A DNA stretch of 22,540 nt from Saccoglossus kowalevskii (GCF_000003605.2 NW_003119425.1:1333614-1356153), one strand, 5' to 3'; positions 1-9,722 are shown, counted from the stretch's first letter. Notes: generated by a model not told the origin, from the sequence alone. Program-made: numbers and translations.

Positions 1-511
1 AATGCGAAATGACCGATTTAGAACTAGATGACCACAGAGAACCGATGGACACCATACTCGAAATTTCAGCCCGTTTTATTACACGTTGTGCATGAAGAAC
101 TGTCTGATCCACATAGACATTTACTCGATCAATGGCCATCAAAATATCTTTTCGTGGAGTGCTTGACAGATCTCTAATTTGATTATGTATTTTAATAATC
201 TTATTGCGTTCTTCCTCTATCACGTCAATCAGTGTGTTGAGCGATTCAATTGATTCATCTATTAATCGCTCATGATGCGGAACACGCGACAACAGATGAT
301 CATGGGTTTGCCAAAAAAATTGTTCAAGATCTTGTAACTTACCTTCTCTCGCCTTCTCAGTGAGCTTAGATACTCTCTCTGATCTACGTAAACTTAATAA
401 AGACTCAGATTCAGTCTTACCTTTACTATTAGCCTGAGCTGTACCAACCAACACTGCCTCTTCTCGCTTACCTTCAATATCCAACATTGAGGGTGCTGTA
501 TCACAATCCAT
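1..511 (-). CDS. Partial ORF, probable BEL/Pao-type Gag N-terminus
   Basis: A minus-strand frame starts at ATG 511-509 and stays open for 170 codons to the left edge, so the C-terminus is missing. The start has a good animal context (A at -3, G at +4). The product is charged and likely helical. A basic patch at residues 42-58 reads RRSERVSKLTEKAREGK, which resembles the N-terminal motif I associate with BEL/Pao retrotransposon Gag proteins. A long helical stretch with many Glu, Leu and Ile follows (about residues 58-118). If this is a retroelement, protease and reverse transcriptase would lie to the left of the window and its 5' LTR to the right of 511; I could not define an LTR or primer-binding site there. 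Three in-frame GGTAAG hexamers look like splice donors, so a cellular first exon remains possible. The open frame is seen; the family is inferred from one motif. Confidence 0.45.
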   Translation of the reverse strand, partial: MDCDTAPSMLDIEGKREEAVLVGTAQANSKGKTESESLLSLRRSERVSKLTEKAREGKLQDLEQFFWQTHDHLLSRVPHHERLIDESIESLNTLIDVIEEERNKIIKIHNQIRDLSSTPRKDILMAIDRVNVYVDQTVLHAQRVIKRAEISSMVSIGSLWSSSSKSVISH

Positions 512-2088
512 AGTCACGATAACACACGTCAACGTTTTTGTGATTGTCACAAATGAAAATGGAAGGAGTGTGTAAAACTACCTACACTCTTGTGTCAATA
601 AGCTCAGAGAAAGTCTCACAACCACAAACAGGTAAATCTAAACAATGTGAAAAAACTACAAGATTAAACTATGCAGACTCATAGTTGTGCAGCAGGGACT
701 ATGACAGCAGTAAATACATGTGTGAGAAATTATATGTGTAAAATATCAAATATAAATTCAATCAGTATGGATTATATAGTGTTCAAATTAAATGTTCAGT
801 TTTTCGCACAAAACTGTCAGCTATTATATGTATGTTCTTTATGGAATGTTCAGGCAGTTACCAGCTTTCCAACATCGGTCTTGAATTCATCCGCTCTTGA
901 CAACTTCAGCTTAATGTTGACTTGAACAGCAGTAATGCACAGCACCGGTGAATAACTACTGTGGGGTTTCCTGGAAAGGCATCAAACGTCTTCAACACAA
1001 CTTGGAGACACGCCACAAAGATCTGAGTTTTTACTGTATCACCAAGAGCTTTACTTTAAAGTGACAAGTCTACAAGAGTTTCGTATACTAGAGATGTGAT
1101 TTATTCAAGCAACAATGCAGATCTGCTTAACACTATACAGCGAACGATCAGTAGTGTAAAACCAAGCACATTCATGAACATCGTATTCACAATCTTAAGC
1201 TCCTTAAAAACTGAAAAATACAGATAAATACAAATAACAATAACGTAGCAACACAATTAAATTTATAGTAACGATATGCTAGGTATGTCGAATAATAGTA
1301 ACAAATGACCGTTTTTCCGATCTACTCAAAACATCTAAATTACTTGATAACAACTGAAGATAAATCTTGAACAAAAAGAAGGCAAAAATAGTGTAAATGC
1401 AACGGATACATTATGGGCACATATTTACCTCATTGGCGACCTGTAAAGCCTTGGGATAATCGAAAGTATCCGAAATTCACAGTGACATAACAGAAAACAG
1501 CTTTCATGTCTTGTATGTATCAACAAACGGCAAAAAGGCGAATGGATACAATAGGGCAAGTCACTTAGAAAGATCAAATAAGTAATGAGTAAAAGTATTC
1601 AAAATACAACACAAAATAATTATTACTATCAATAAAAGACCCCAAACACAACAAGGAGTCTACAAATGCATAAAACTCATGAAACAAAAAGAACTATTTT
1701 CTATGCGTAATGGCACACCACCGCGAAGGTGAAGCTATTCGGTCTGTTTGTTTCGCGAGGCTCTTCTAACATTCTAAGAAAGAACATTTCAAATCTGCCA
1801 ATAGAGGGCGGCAGCCACAACAGTTAAACTATTTTTACAGTTACTACATTCACCTTTCAATCCATTCCTTCAATATACTGTTCACGAGATTGTTCGATAC
1901 AAGTATATACCCGGATCGCTGAAGTAATCAAACTAAGTTGATGTATAGGAATTAATGTATGAACAACCTATATACCCATACACCCAATACTCCATTCTGG
2001 GAAATGATCGTTCTTTAAAACGCTAAGTCCGGTTGCTCTAACCAGCAAGTCGTATTCGAGCCGCGTTCTTTACCGATCTTCATAATAA
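512..2088. other. Non-coding stretch, possible retroelement leader/LTR
   Basis: No convincing exon, RNA gene or complete repeat was found. If the frame to the left is a minus-strand retroelement, its leader and LTR should lie here, but no TG...CA-bounded unit with a second copy is available to test this. A CTCF-like motif lies at 1796-1815 and a tRNA-like fragment at about 2019-2063; both are weak. Confidence 0.3.
1795..1815 (+). promoter_or_regulatory. CTCF-like motif
   Basis: The motif CCAATAGAGGGCGGC is close to the bilaterian CTCF core (CCASYAGRGGGCRS), with an A in place of S at the fourth position. CTGCC and GGCAG flank it as a short inverted repeat. This is a sequence match only. The AGAGGGCG core is also common inside invertebrate transposons. 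Confidence 0.2.
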
Positions 2089-2245
2089 AGCGGGAGGGTC
2101 GTCACCTGCGCACGCGCGGGAATTGAGTTCCAGACGACGATAACAACACACGCTAAAACGCAAAGGCTCATGGGTAGACGCTTGTTTGTAAACAATGACA
2201 CGCTATGGCCATCTGACGCATGCGCAGGTGGCGACAACCCCCGCT
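2089..2245. mobile_element. TTAA-type MITE, subfamily A, full length (157 bp)
   Basis: The element begins AGCGGGAGGGTCGTC and ends GACAACCCCCGCT. The ends form imperfect terminal inverted repeats of about 30 bp that both include an ACCTGCGC-like core. The right flank is TTAA and the left flank is ATAA, so one target base has probably changed. It has no coding capacity. TTAA targets with A-G-rich ends fit Kolobok-like or related non-autonomous DNA transposons; that class is an inference from the ends. A second, truncated copy lies at 19236-19367. The element is much richer in CpG than its surroundings and carries GCATGCGC and GCGCACGCGC motifs. Confidence 0.75.
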
Positions 2246-2431
2246 TTAACCACAATGTCAAACCAATACTCAGATGTGTGTTCATAGTACAATGTAATCA
2301 GCAATCCACATCATCAAACAACATTATTGAAAATTCTCTGTCCATATTCAGTGAGTATATGAAATAAAAATATACTATTGTGGTCTAGTTAAAATATAGA
2401 TATGTTCAATAGTGTAAATGGCACATTTTGA

Positions 2432-2730
2432 AGGGCGGTAGTCATTGCACCACGCATGCGCGAGATGTATGGGTCTCGTATAAACAAAGATGGCAACTTT
2501 GACTGTTGCGCAGATCAACGAGTACGAACTGCGACATTACCAAGCTTTAGTTAGGTATTTTTTAGGTGATTGAAAAGTATCGAAGGAGTCACCGGCAATA
2601 ATTAGTGCAGGGCGCGCCCAGGTCAAACATCATACTTGTGATTTCCATTAAAAGAGCGCATTGGATTGTGAGAAAATCAATGTTTATCAACACAAAAATC
2701 GCACATGCGCAGCGCGACGACCACCGCCCT
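2432..2730. mobile_element. TTAA-type MITE, long variant (299 bp)
   Basis: The left end AGGGCGGTAGTCATTGCACC (2432-2451) is mirrored by the right end, whose reverse complement begins AGGGCGGTGGTCGTCGCGC. The inverted repeats are about 29 bp with a few mismatches. The right flank is TTAA (2731-2734) and the left is TTGA, a one-base decay. The left end resembles that of the element at 3635, but the interior is different and longer, with a GGGCGCGCCC palindrome at 2610-2619. Open frames inside are short and look like chance. Confidence 0.65.
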
Positions 2731-2734
2731 TTAA

Positions 2735-3630
2735 GGCTGAAACATGACGTTTTGCCATATGATCGCCTTTATTCAATATACTGTAAAGGCATTATTGAAC
2801 TTATTGTTTCGCTGGCAAATTCGAGAACTTAAAACCCAGTAGATATATACTTAAAATAACAAAAATATTGAATAATGCTAGTGAAAATAAATAAGTTTTA
2901 CAGTACACGTTGAAAAGGTAATGGCCGCGAGATATCACAGATGGTGACCTTTTGGTCGTAAGTTATGTACATCTACTCCATCCATTGAAAGAATAGATAC
3001 TGCTGAGTAGTACTGTAAATTTTCATTTTTCTCCGTTGAAACGATTAATCAATGGGAATAAGATCCAGTTAAAATACCCCTTTATATATATTTTACATTA
3101 AAGTCATCAAAAATCAGTGAAAATAAACAGACAAAATCAATTTTCATCGAAAATTAATTCCATCTAAAATGGGGTGTTTGACAGTATTTAGACATTCCAT
3201 TAATTGACGAATAATTGTTTGAACCATAATTATTCACGGCCCACCATGTATGTATGTATTTTTTTCTATAATTTGCTCTCCATTTGTTATAAATCGTTAT
3301 CATAATTTGTGAAAAAAATATGGAAATAAATACGCAGTTCATTTTCGAAAAGGTGACAAAAGATGACTTCATGTTTGGTTTTTCAAGGGTTACTTCCCAA
3401 AAGGCAAAGAAATCGTCTTTCAATCATTCAAAAAAGTGCCTGAATCCACAGTCACTATATATATATCTAAAAGTGCCACACCATAGAGGGCATAGTATGA
3501 CAAACGTCAGCATTTCTGAAGGGTCTGTGGACGCTTTTGAAATGTTTGGTCAACGCAACAATGTTTTTTTTCCCGCCGGAAGAGATTGGGATGTGAGTCA
3601 GAGAAGATACTTTCATGGGATGTATACAAT
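2735..3630. other. Non-coding spacer between MITEs
   Basis: AT-rich sequence with no supported gene. The short frames on both strands overlap one another and have no motif, splice-site support or recognisable composition. Confidence 0.4.
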
Positions 3631-3634
3631 TTAA

Positions 3635-3759
3635 AGGGTGGCAGTCGTCGTACCGCGTCCTGTTCGATATGGGACTCATAGCGACGTATACAACGCGTGT
3701 AAAATACATTGTTTATTTACATGAAATTCGAACACGCGCTGCGCGACTACCACCGCGCT
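3635..3759. mobile_element. TTAA-type MITE, subfamily B (125 bp)
   Basis: The element is bounded by TTAA on both sides (3631-3634 and 3760-3763). It starts AGGGTGGCAGTCGTCG and ends CGACTACCACCGCGCT, forming imperfect terminal inverted repeats. The interior run GCGTGTAAAATACATTG is shared with the copy at 4276 and, in decayed form, with the one at 14135. It is non-coding and CpG-rich. Confidence 0.75.
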
Positions 3760-4148
3760 TTAAATATAGGCATTTTCTATATAAGTCACGTGAGAGTTGA
3801 ACGTTTCCCAAATCTTACTGCGGTGTGTATCTTTCCCGGTCTAAAACCAACTGGATTTTGTTTATGCCAGTTAACACCTTGCAGGACATTATGGGAAGTT
3901 ACGTGTTACCTTGAAATCACAGTACTCATGCGAAATGACGCCATTTATTTCAAAAAAATGAATATTCCATGCTCGATGTAGCTGGTAATAGAAGTACCAC
4001 AGCGCCTTAAAATTCCCAACAATGATAATACAGAAAATTTGCCAAAATTTATTATGATGTGTTATTGTAATGAAAGCGACTATGGTAAGAGTACTATATA
4101 ACGAATATATTATAATTGGTAGACTTGCTAGCAGTCATGAGTCTCCTG

Positions 4149-4203
4149 TCGCGAAAGTTCTGTAACCGCGAAATCCAATTTCGCGGTTACAGGCTTTTCG
4201 CGT
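4149..4203. repeat. Strong CGCGAAA hairpin
   Basis: The 15-base arm CTGTAACCGCGAAAT (4160-4174) is followed by a 3-base loop and then its exact reverse complement (4178-4192). Outside the core the arms extend imperfectly through CGCGAAAG (4150-4157) and TTTTCGCG, giving about 26 bp with two or three mismatches. It lies about 70 bp left of the MITE at 4276. Function is unknown. It could be a hairpin-type repeat or the end of a larger element, and the GC-rich arms stand out in AT-rich surroundings. Confidence 0.8.
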
Positions 4204-4275
4204 TCACCCCTCGTTCACGCAATTTATATTTCTTTTTCATGAATTTTTCATTGGAATCGCAACACACTGCATTAA

Positions 4276-4386
4276 AGGACAGTGGTCGTCGCTTCGCGGG
4301 ACACGGGACATGGTATACAGCGCGTGTAAAATACATTGGTTATTTACATAGAAATTGAAAACGCGCTGCGCGACGAAAAACGCCCT
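4276..4386. mobile_element. TTAA-type MITE, subfamily B (111 bp)
   Basis: Flanked by TTAA at 4272-4275 and 4387-4390. It starts AGGACAGTGGTCGTCG and ends with a complementary CGACGAAAAACGCCCT. The interior GCGTGTAAAATACATTGG is nearly identical to that of the copy at 3635, so the two are members of one family in the same orientation about 640 bp apart. Confidence 0.75.
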
Positions 4387-4390
4387 TTAA

Positions 4391-5160
4391 ATCTGTAAGT
4401 AGGGGCTATAGCCTGACAAGGTAGCATGAGTTGCGCCTTCTGCAGTGCTTCAAACCTAACACAGAGGGCCTACTCACACCTACATGCCAGGCTAGTTGGG
4501 ACTACAGTCGTGTTTGATTCCGCCCGCAGGCGTATGGAATTAAATGCGATTGATACATTTTTCGTCTGTATTTGATATACAAATTCCTGTAATGTTAAAT
4601 AGGGTATAATTGTTTGATATATAATTGTTTAAAAGGTTTTAATGTTTACTCGTAATGCATACCGTTATATCTGATTGCTAATCTACGCCAATCAAGGTGT
4701 GCATTAAAGTGCGCCCTCTTTCGCAATTCGATATCCTGCAAACGTGCGTAACGTCTGTTGCCACATGTTTCCCAACTCTAAGTTAAGTTTAAGGTAAGTA
4801 AATTATGGAAACATATTTACTGAGTTGCTCCACATATTAGAGCCACTGCATTAAGGGTGTATTCATATTGTAGATACAATGAGGATAGTAATTCAAACCA
4901 AGTCCATCTATAGATAATAGAGGGACGTCTTACCGTCATTGCAACAGCACACAGTCGATTAACTTTTCATATAGTTGAATTAACTTTATAGTTGCGATAT
5001 GAACTCTATTAAAATGCGTTCCTATATAAGGTTGTGTTTTAATTGGAGTTTAATTAAACTCAATTACAATGCAATTCGACGTAGAATTGAATTTTAATTA
5101 TGTTTACCGTAATTAAATAAAAGTTGAATATCCCGTGACTGAACATAGAAATGTTTGCAA
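4391..5160. other. Non-coding stretch
   Basis: No supported gene. It contains a near-perfect palindrome around GAGTTTAATTAAACTC (5046-5061). The segment TAGTTGGGACTACAG (4494-4508) resembles the reverse complement of the 5' Alu domain of 7SL RNA, but neighbouring bases do not extend the match. Confidence 0.35.
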
Positions 5161-5228
5161 AGCTTAGGTTTAGTAAAGAAGGTAGGTATGGTACAATTAT
5201 ATTATGCCCCCCTTACTAAACCTAAGCT
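5161..5228. repeat. 16-bp perfect inverted repeat, 68-bp hairpin unit
   Basis: AGCTTAGGTTTAGTAA (5161-5176) is matched exactly by its reverse complement TTACTAAACCTAAGCT (5213-5228), with 36 bases between them. Pairing could extend a few bases inward with mismatches. It could be a tiny foldback transposon, a structured RNA precursor or a recombination product. No target duplication is evident. Confidence 0.75.
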
Positions 5229-7024
5229 ACACAAGTTTTACCTAAATTTGATTAAATATTAATATAAATTATATAAATAATAAGGTTCTGTCGTCCCAAC
5301 GTTGTTACCACACATGCAAACACACACACGTACATGCACGCACACACTGACATGACTTTTGGACTACAAAATCATTATTAATTTATTTGTGCAGTATTGT
5401 ACATTTCTTCAAATTCACAAGGACTTTATTTCACTCTCTCTACCATATGTGAATAACATTGAGTAGTTCTGGTCATTTTAAGAGATTTTGTTTGACAAAA
5501 ATAGAAGCATCAGGGTATAATTTATTGTGAAATAAAATTGTCAACTTGGCAGCAATCATAGTAGTATTAAATCAATGAAATACTGAAAGCATTTGTGCAG
5601 CCCAGATTTATCTTTGCATATCCGTAATTTGAAATGTGCACTTACTAGCATTTTTATTATTACATGTTCCCTGTCAAAATTAATTTTTTGCTTTCCAAAA
5701 AAATCTTACTCTATTATTTGTATCAAGAAGAAGTATCAAACAAAATCATTTAAATTATACTAAAAATACTCATAAGTTATCCATATTGCAACAAAGAAAA
5801 TCAGTGATCCTTCATCACTTCATACGTTAAAAAAGTTAATCATAAAACTATCTCTGAATAAAACAGACTATTTCCATATCATTATTTCCTACAAGTCTAA
5901 GTCCAAAATTGTATATTTTTAAAAATTTTGTTTACAAGAGAAATTGTTTAATTCCATTCTCACCAAGACTTTTTGTCATAAAATGATTGCAATTTTCTTC
6001 TATAAAAACACCATACCCATTTATGATTAAAGGTAAAATGTATGACATTTTTTTTTTGGATTTACTAAATATATTGTGACAGCGCCCCCAGTGCTGGAAA
6101 ACAGATTTACCCCTGTTTATAATTTTATCTAAAATCAAAACAAACATGTGTGCATACACTCTTGATTATTATTGTTGTAACTAACATTAATTAATTACCA
6201 TTGTCTTAATCAATTTCACTTGTGACTACCGATAGTTAGTGAAAAGTAATAAAAAGATCTTTTTTAGTACTGAGCCAAATACTTTTGCTGATACCAAATG
6301 TGGAAACATGTAATACCGCATGTATTTATTAATGTTGATATGCTAATAGCCGTTCAGGAATTCCATGAATTTACATCTTGAATTTTCAAGGTGACTGTTT
6401 GGCCAAAGCACTCCACTATTGAGCGTACAATGTACAAATAGAACAACATCGTGCAGGTGGAAAATGTGAATTTGTGGAGGCAGTATTCTGGAGCATTGAA
6501 AATGAATTGACACCACAAAGGTCATGTTGACTCAGTATTACATAGCTTGAAAAAATTGTCAGAATAACTCCCACAAAACATATTTGTAACTTTGTTTGCA
6601 AAGCGTTACAATCGACAAGAGTTCAAATTTTGTTTCAAAAGAAATCAATGTTGCATGACACAGAGTGATGACTGTGACCTTCTAACATTTTTATGGAATC
6701 CTATCCAGTATTATTCAGCCAATATATCAAAATATTAAACTGGACAAGCATCACACAACTCTTTATACATATGTGACGACTATGATAATATGTGTAAAAC
6801 AAGTTGTTTGTTTAATTTTCCCGCCAAAATTTTGCAAGCAACAAATTGCAAATTTTCATATATTTTTAATTTTGAACAAAAAAGTTGAAAATAAATATAA
6901 TTATCTGCTGCGTTCATGTCTTGAAAAAATTGTATTATTATTATTTTGTGAATACTACATACTCATAGTCCGCAGACAAGCATGCTTTTTTTTTGTCTTA
7001 GTCTTATTGAAATAATTATATAAT
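5229..7024. other. Gene-free region downstream of the LENG9-like gene
   Basis: AT-rich sequence with a CA-rich simple repeat at about 5310-5352 and no supported exon. The minus-strand frames at 5932-6159 and 6343-6601 lack motifs and overlap each other. The right part must hold the 3' untranslated region of the minus-strand gene that ends at 7025. An AATAAA signal in the correct orientation occurs at 6325-6330, about 700 bases after the stop, and nearer ATTAAA variants exist. The true cleavage site is not determined. A CTCF-like half motif (CAGCGCCCCC) lies at 6080-6089. Confidence 0.35.
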
Positions 7025-9722
7025 TTAGAAATCTTCATACAAATCTACAATGTCCGCAGTTGGGTAAAAACCATCATGCGTCAATCCTTGGCCAATGGAA
7101 CATAAATGTAAAAACTCCACACCTTGAGCACCAAAATAATACTCTGAGTATTTATCACACAGACTGCTAATCATAGTGGGGGCATGTAATTTTCCACCTA
7201 CAAAGCGAGACATCTGTGCAATGGTCATATGTGGGACAAATTCACTGAATTCCCCAACTATTTTCAACCCAGCATTTTCAAAGCAGGACGTAAGTTGTTT
7301 ATGGAAATTATCAAAGATCGGATCCGGGTTGGTGGCAGCGTAGAGGACTTGACCATGGAAATTCTGCAGTCCCTGGAAGTGTAGCATAATCGGCGATTTC
7401 AGTAAATGTGACAGATCATATTTGAGTTTCTGCAGTACTTCAAACGCAATCTGCATCTCTTTTCCAGTGTCTATTCGCAGAGTTGCAACCGTGATGTGAA
7501 GTTTGTCAATGGTAGAACAACAGTTTCTTAAATCTGGCACAGACTCCACAATCTTATCTTGCAATGTCTTCACAGCTTCACCAATAGCTGGGTTTGTAAT
7601 ACGCACAGCAATAAAGTAATTTGGTCCAATATGTCTAGGTCGGTCTGTTTTCGCAGCAGCTTCCATAGGAGTTTCAACTCCAACAGGTTCCACCACCCCG
7701 AAATCGTAATCTTCATAAGGCTCTTCACAGGCGGAATCAGTTTCATCGTCATCTTTGTCATCAGGATGTAACTGACGATACTTGTCAATAACTTCTAAAA
7801 TAGTGGTGCCACTACCAGTTGAACCAAAGACATTGTCAAGTCTACAGTTTTTATCCCAAACAATTGTATCCCGATATTTGAAGTACTGAATCCGATGCTG
7901 AGGAATGGCCAATTCAAAATGATCATCCACCGAAGCCAGCTCAGACGTCCAGGTGAAAACAGTAAAAGGCTTCTCTATAATACCTAAAAATCGATCCAAA
8001 TAACCGACAGTGAACCGTTTCTTAGAAAGACTGGAGTCCCACTGAATTCTGGATATGACATCACTAGCTGTTTTCATCGGTGGTTTCTTGGCGACAATTT
8101 CCTCCTCATTTGGAATCGATTTGTCTTTCTTTGTCACTTTCTCACTGTCGTTCATGTCAAGCTCCTTCAACTTTTTACATACAGTAATTTCCTCACCTAC
8201 ATGTGGATTTTTACATTTTTCACCAAATCTACATTTGCCTTGCAGATGAAACTGACACACAGTGACATCTTTATCTTGTTCCTCCACGACATCAGTGGTT
8301 GCTAGAGCAACAGCATCTGTTGTCTTCTTCTTGACCTGCACCCAGTGTTTGGTGAACTCCACCAAATTGTAAATCATGGCATCCCCGATATAATGTTTAC
8401 CCATTTCATACAGCTTTGCAAACAGTTCTCCCACCATTTCGGCAGTAATACCACACCCATCTTGCAGCTCGATGTCGATACGTGGAGTCATCGCAGGGTA
8501 TGAATCTAAGATGAAAATAAAAAAAAGTGTTACTTATAGGAATATAATAAAGATAAAACAATTGAGTAGTTCTGATAAAAAAAAAACATAGATATATTTC
8601 CCTGGGTGAATGATTTCAACTTACCGGTATATAAACTTGTATATATGTTGTATTGCTTGTTATCACGTGATTCAGCAAAACCACAGCACATCAACTATTT
8701 TTATTTTAACTAACATAACCTCTGTTCATACTTTACCTTCTTAGAAGAGTGATAACTCCACTCGCCTACTGTAAATCCATTAATTATTTTTACAAGTAAG
8801 TGAAATTCGCTAAATTGAATAACAATAGAACTTACTGTTTCCCTGCCATGTTCGTGACAACATTTTTTTGAAAACTTAGTCAGATTCAATAAAAAGTAAA
8901 AGTTTTTTTTGAATAAACTCTTGTCTATCACTAATAGGTATATTACAGTGTCAGTAAAGCAGGTTTTTTTTAAAATTTTCTTATACACAATCTTGGCACA
9001 ACAGTCAGTTTGCACCTGGTATATGAATGGCCAAACCACAATTCTGCCAGCAGCACTGAGCAAAGTCCTTTATCTAAATAAAAGCATGCCCTCTATGGCA
9101 AAATTGGAAAATGCATCTCAAATACATTGAGGTCACCCAAATCAGTAAATAAAAATAGTTATCAAAATTGATGATTATCATTTAAAAAAGAACTTACATG
9201 AAAAAAACATAATAACATTAATTTTGAAAAACAAATTGACTAGATATGAACAAACTCTATAATGTCAGAATATGAGATTTGGCATGTCATGTGATAGTCA
9301 TGTGATATTCAACCAACCAATGATAATTGATAGCTCTTGAAGGTTACATGTAAACTTTGCATAATTGTGGCATAATGCAAATAGTCACTCAGCAAAACAA
9401 AACAGCAAATGAGTACACCAACTACTACTGAATCTACTGTTAACTCAAAAACAGAGGCAGAAGCAGAAGGAAAAGCAAAATAAAAATAGAAACATTTTTA
9501 TTTTGGTGTTACGTTAACACAGAAACCAAGAATGTATTTAGACCTACCTGATAAACTGAATGTTAGGACAATACCAGTACCATCCGGAGTAATCTGGATC
9601 TTGTTGCTACAGCAACTAGTACCAGTACATGATAAGAGATGAAATTCGTCATTATAAATGGAGCGTAACGCTTCAATCTCCTCTTGCTGGTCCTCTAAAT
9701 GAGAATCGCTTTGTGTCGCCAT
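7025..9722 (-). CDS. LENG9: LENG9-like RWD / CCCH / MJ1316 / 2H phosphoesterase protein
   Basis: Two coding exons, 9722-9548 and 8505-7025, join in phase 1 across a GT-AG intron (TCAG/GTAGGT; TCTTAG/ATTC) to give 551 residues. The ATG at 9722 has A at -3 and G at +4. The RWD domain (about 10-115) is split by the intron: EEIEALRSIY and the restored YPAMTP are typical of the family, with a closing GDAMIYNLVEF helix. A CCCH finger follows (C142, C150, C156, H160; spacing 7-5-3). The MJ1316 / DUF504 domain covers about 205-300 (ISRIQWD, FTVGYLDRFLG). After an acidic linker, a 2H phosphoesterase fold (about 353-546) carries both catalytic motifs, HIT at 395 and HMT at 484. MJ1316 domains are predicted to recognise RNA cyclic-phosphate ends, and 2H enzymes cleave or form such bonds, so a role in RNA end repair or processing is inferred. 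The zinc finger, MJ1316 and 2H order matches vertebrate LENG9. RWD domains usually mediate protein contacts. All key residues are present. Confidence 0.92.
8506..9547 (-). other. Intron 2 of the LENG9-like gene (within the coding region)
   Basis: Reading the minus strand, the donor GTAGGT starts at 9547 and the acceptor ATTTTCATCTTAG ends at 8506; the intron is 1042 bases and interrupts the RWD domain. A 117-codon minus-strand frame (9063-8710) lies inside it but has no recognisable motif. Another donor-like ACCG/GTAAGTTG at 8625/8624 could mark an alternative exon. The E-box palindrome ATCACGTGAT is at 8662-8671. Confidence 0.85.

Noticed and set aside
1008-1024. Possible retroelement primer-binding site TGGCGTGTCTCC on the minus strand
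   Set aside because: The preceding bases do not end in CA as an LTR should, and no tRNA match could be confirmed.
3785-3793. E-box GTCACGTGA, and the similar palindromes at 8662 and 19256
   Set aside because: Six-to-ten-base E-boxes are expected by chance in a window of this length; no supporting context was seen.
2170-4358. Several 60-100-codon frames between 2070 and 4358
   Set aside because: They run through MITE copies and hairpins and lack any shared or known protein sequence.
8710-9063. 117-codon minus-strand frame as a separate gene
   Set aside because: It lies within the well-supported 1042-base intron of the LENG9-like gene, has no motif, and its composition is that of AT-rich non-coding DNA.
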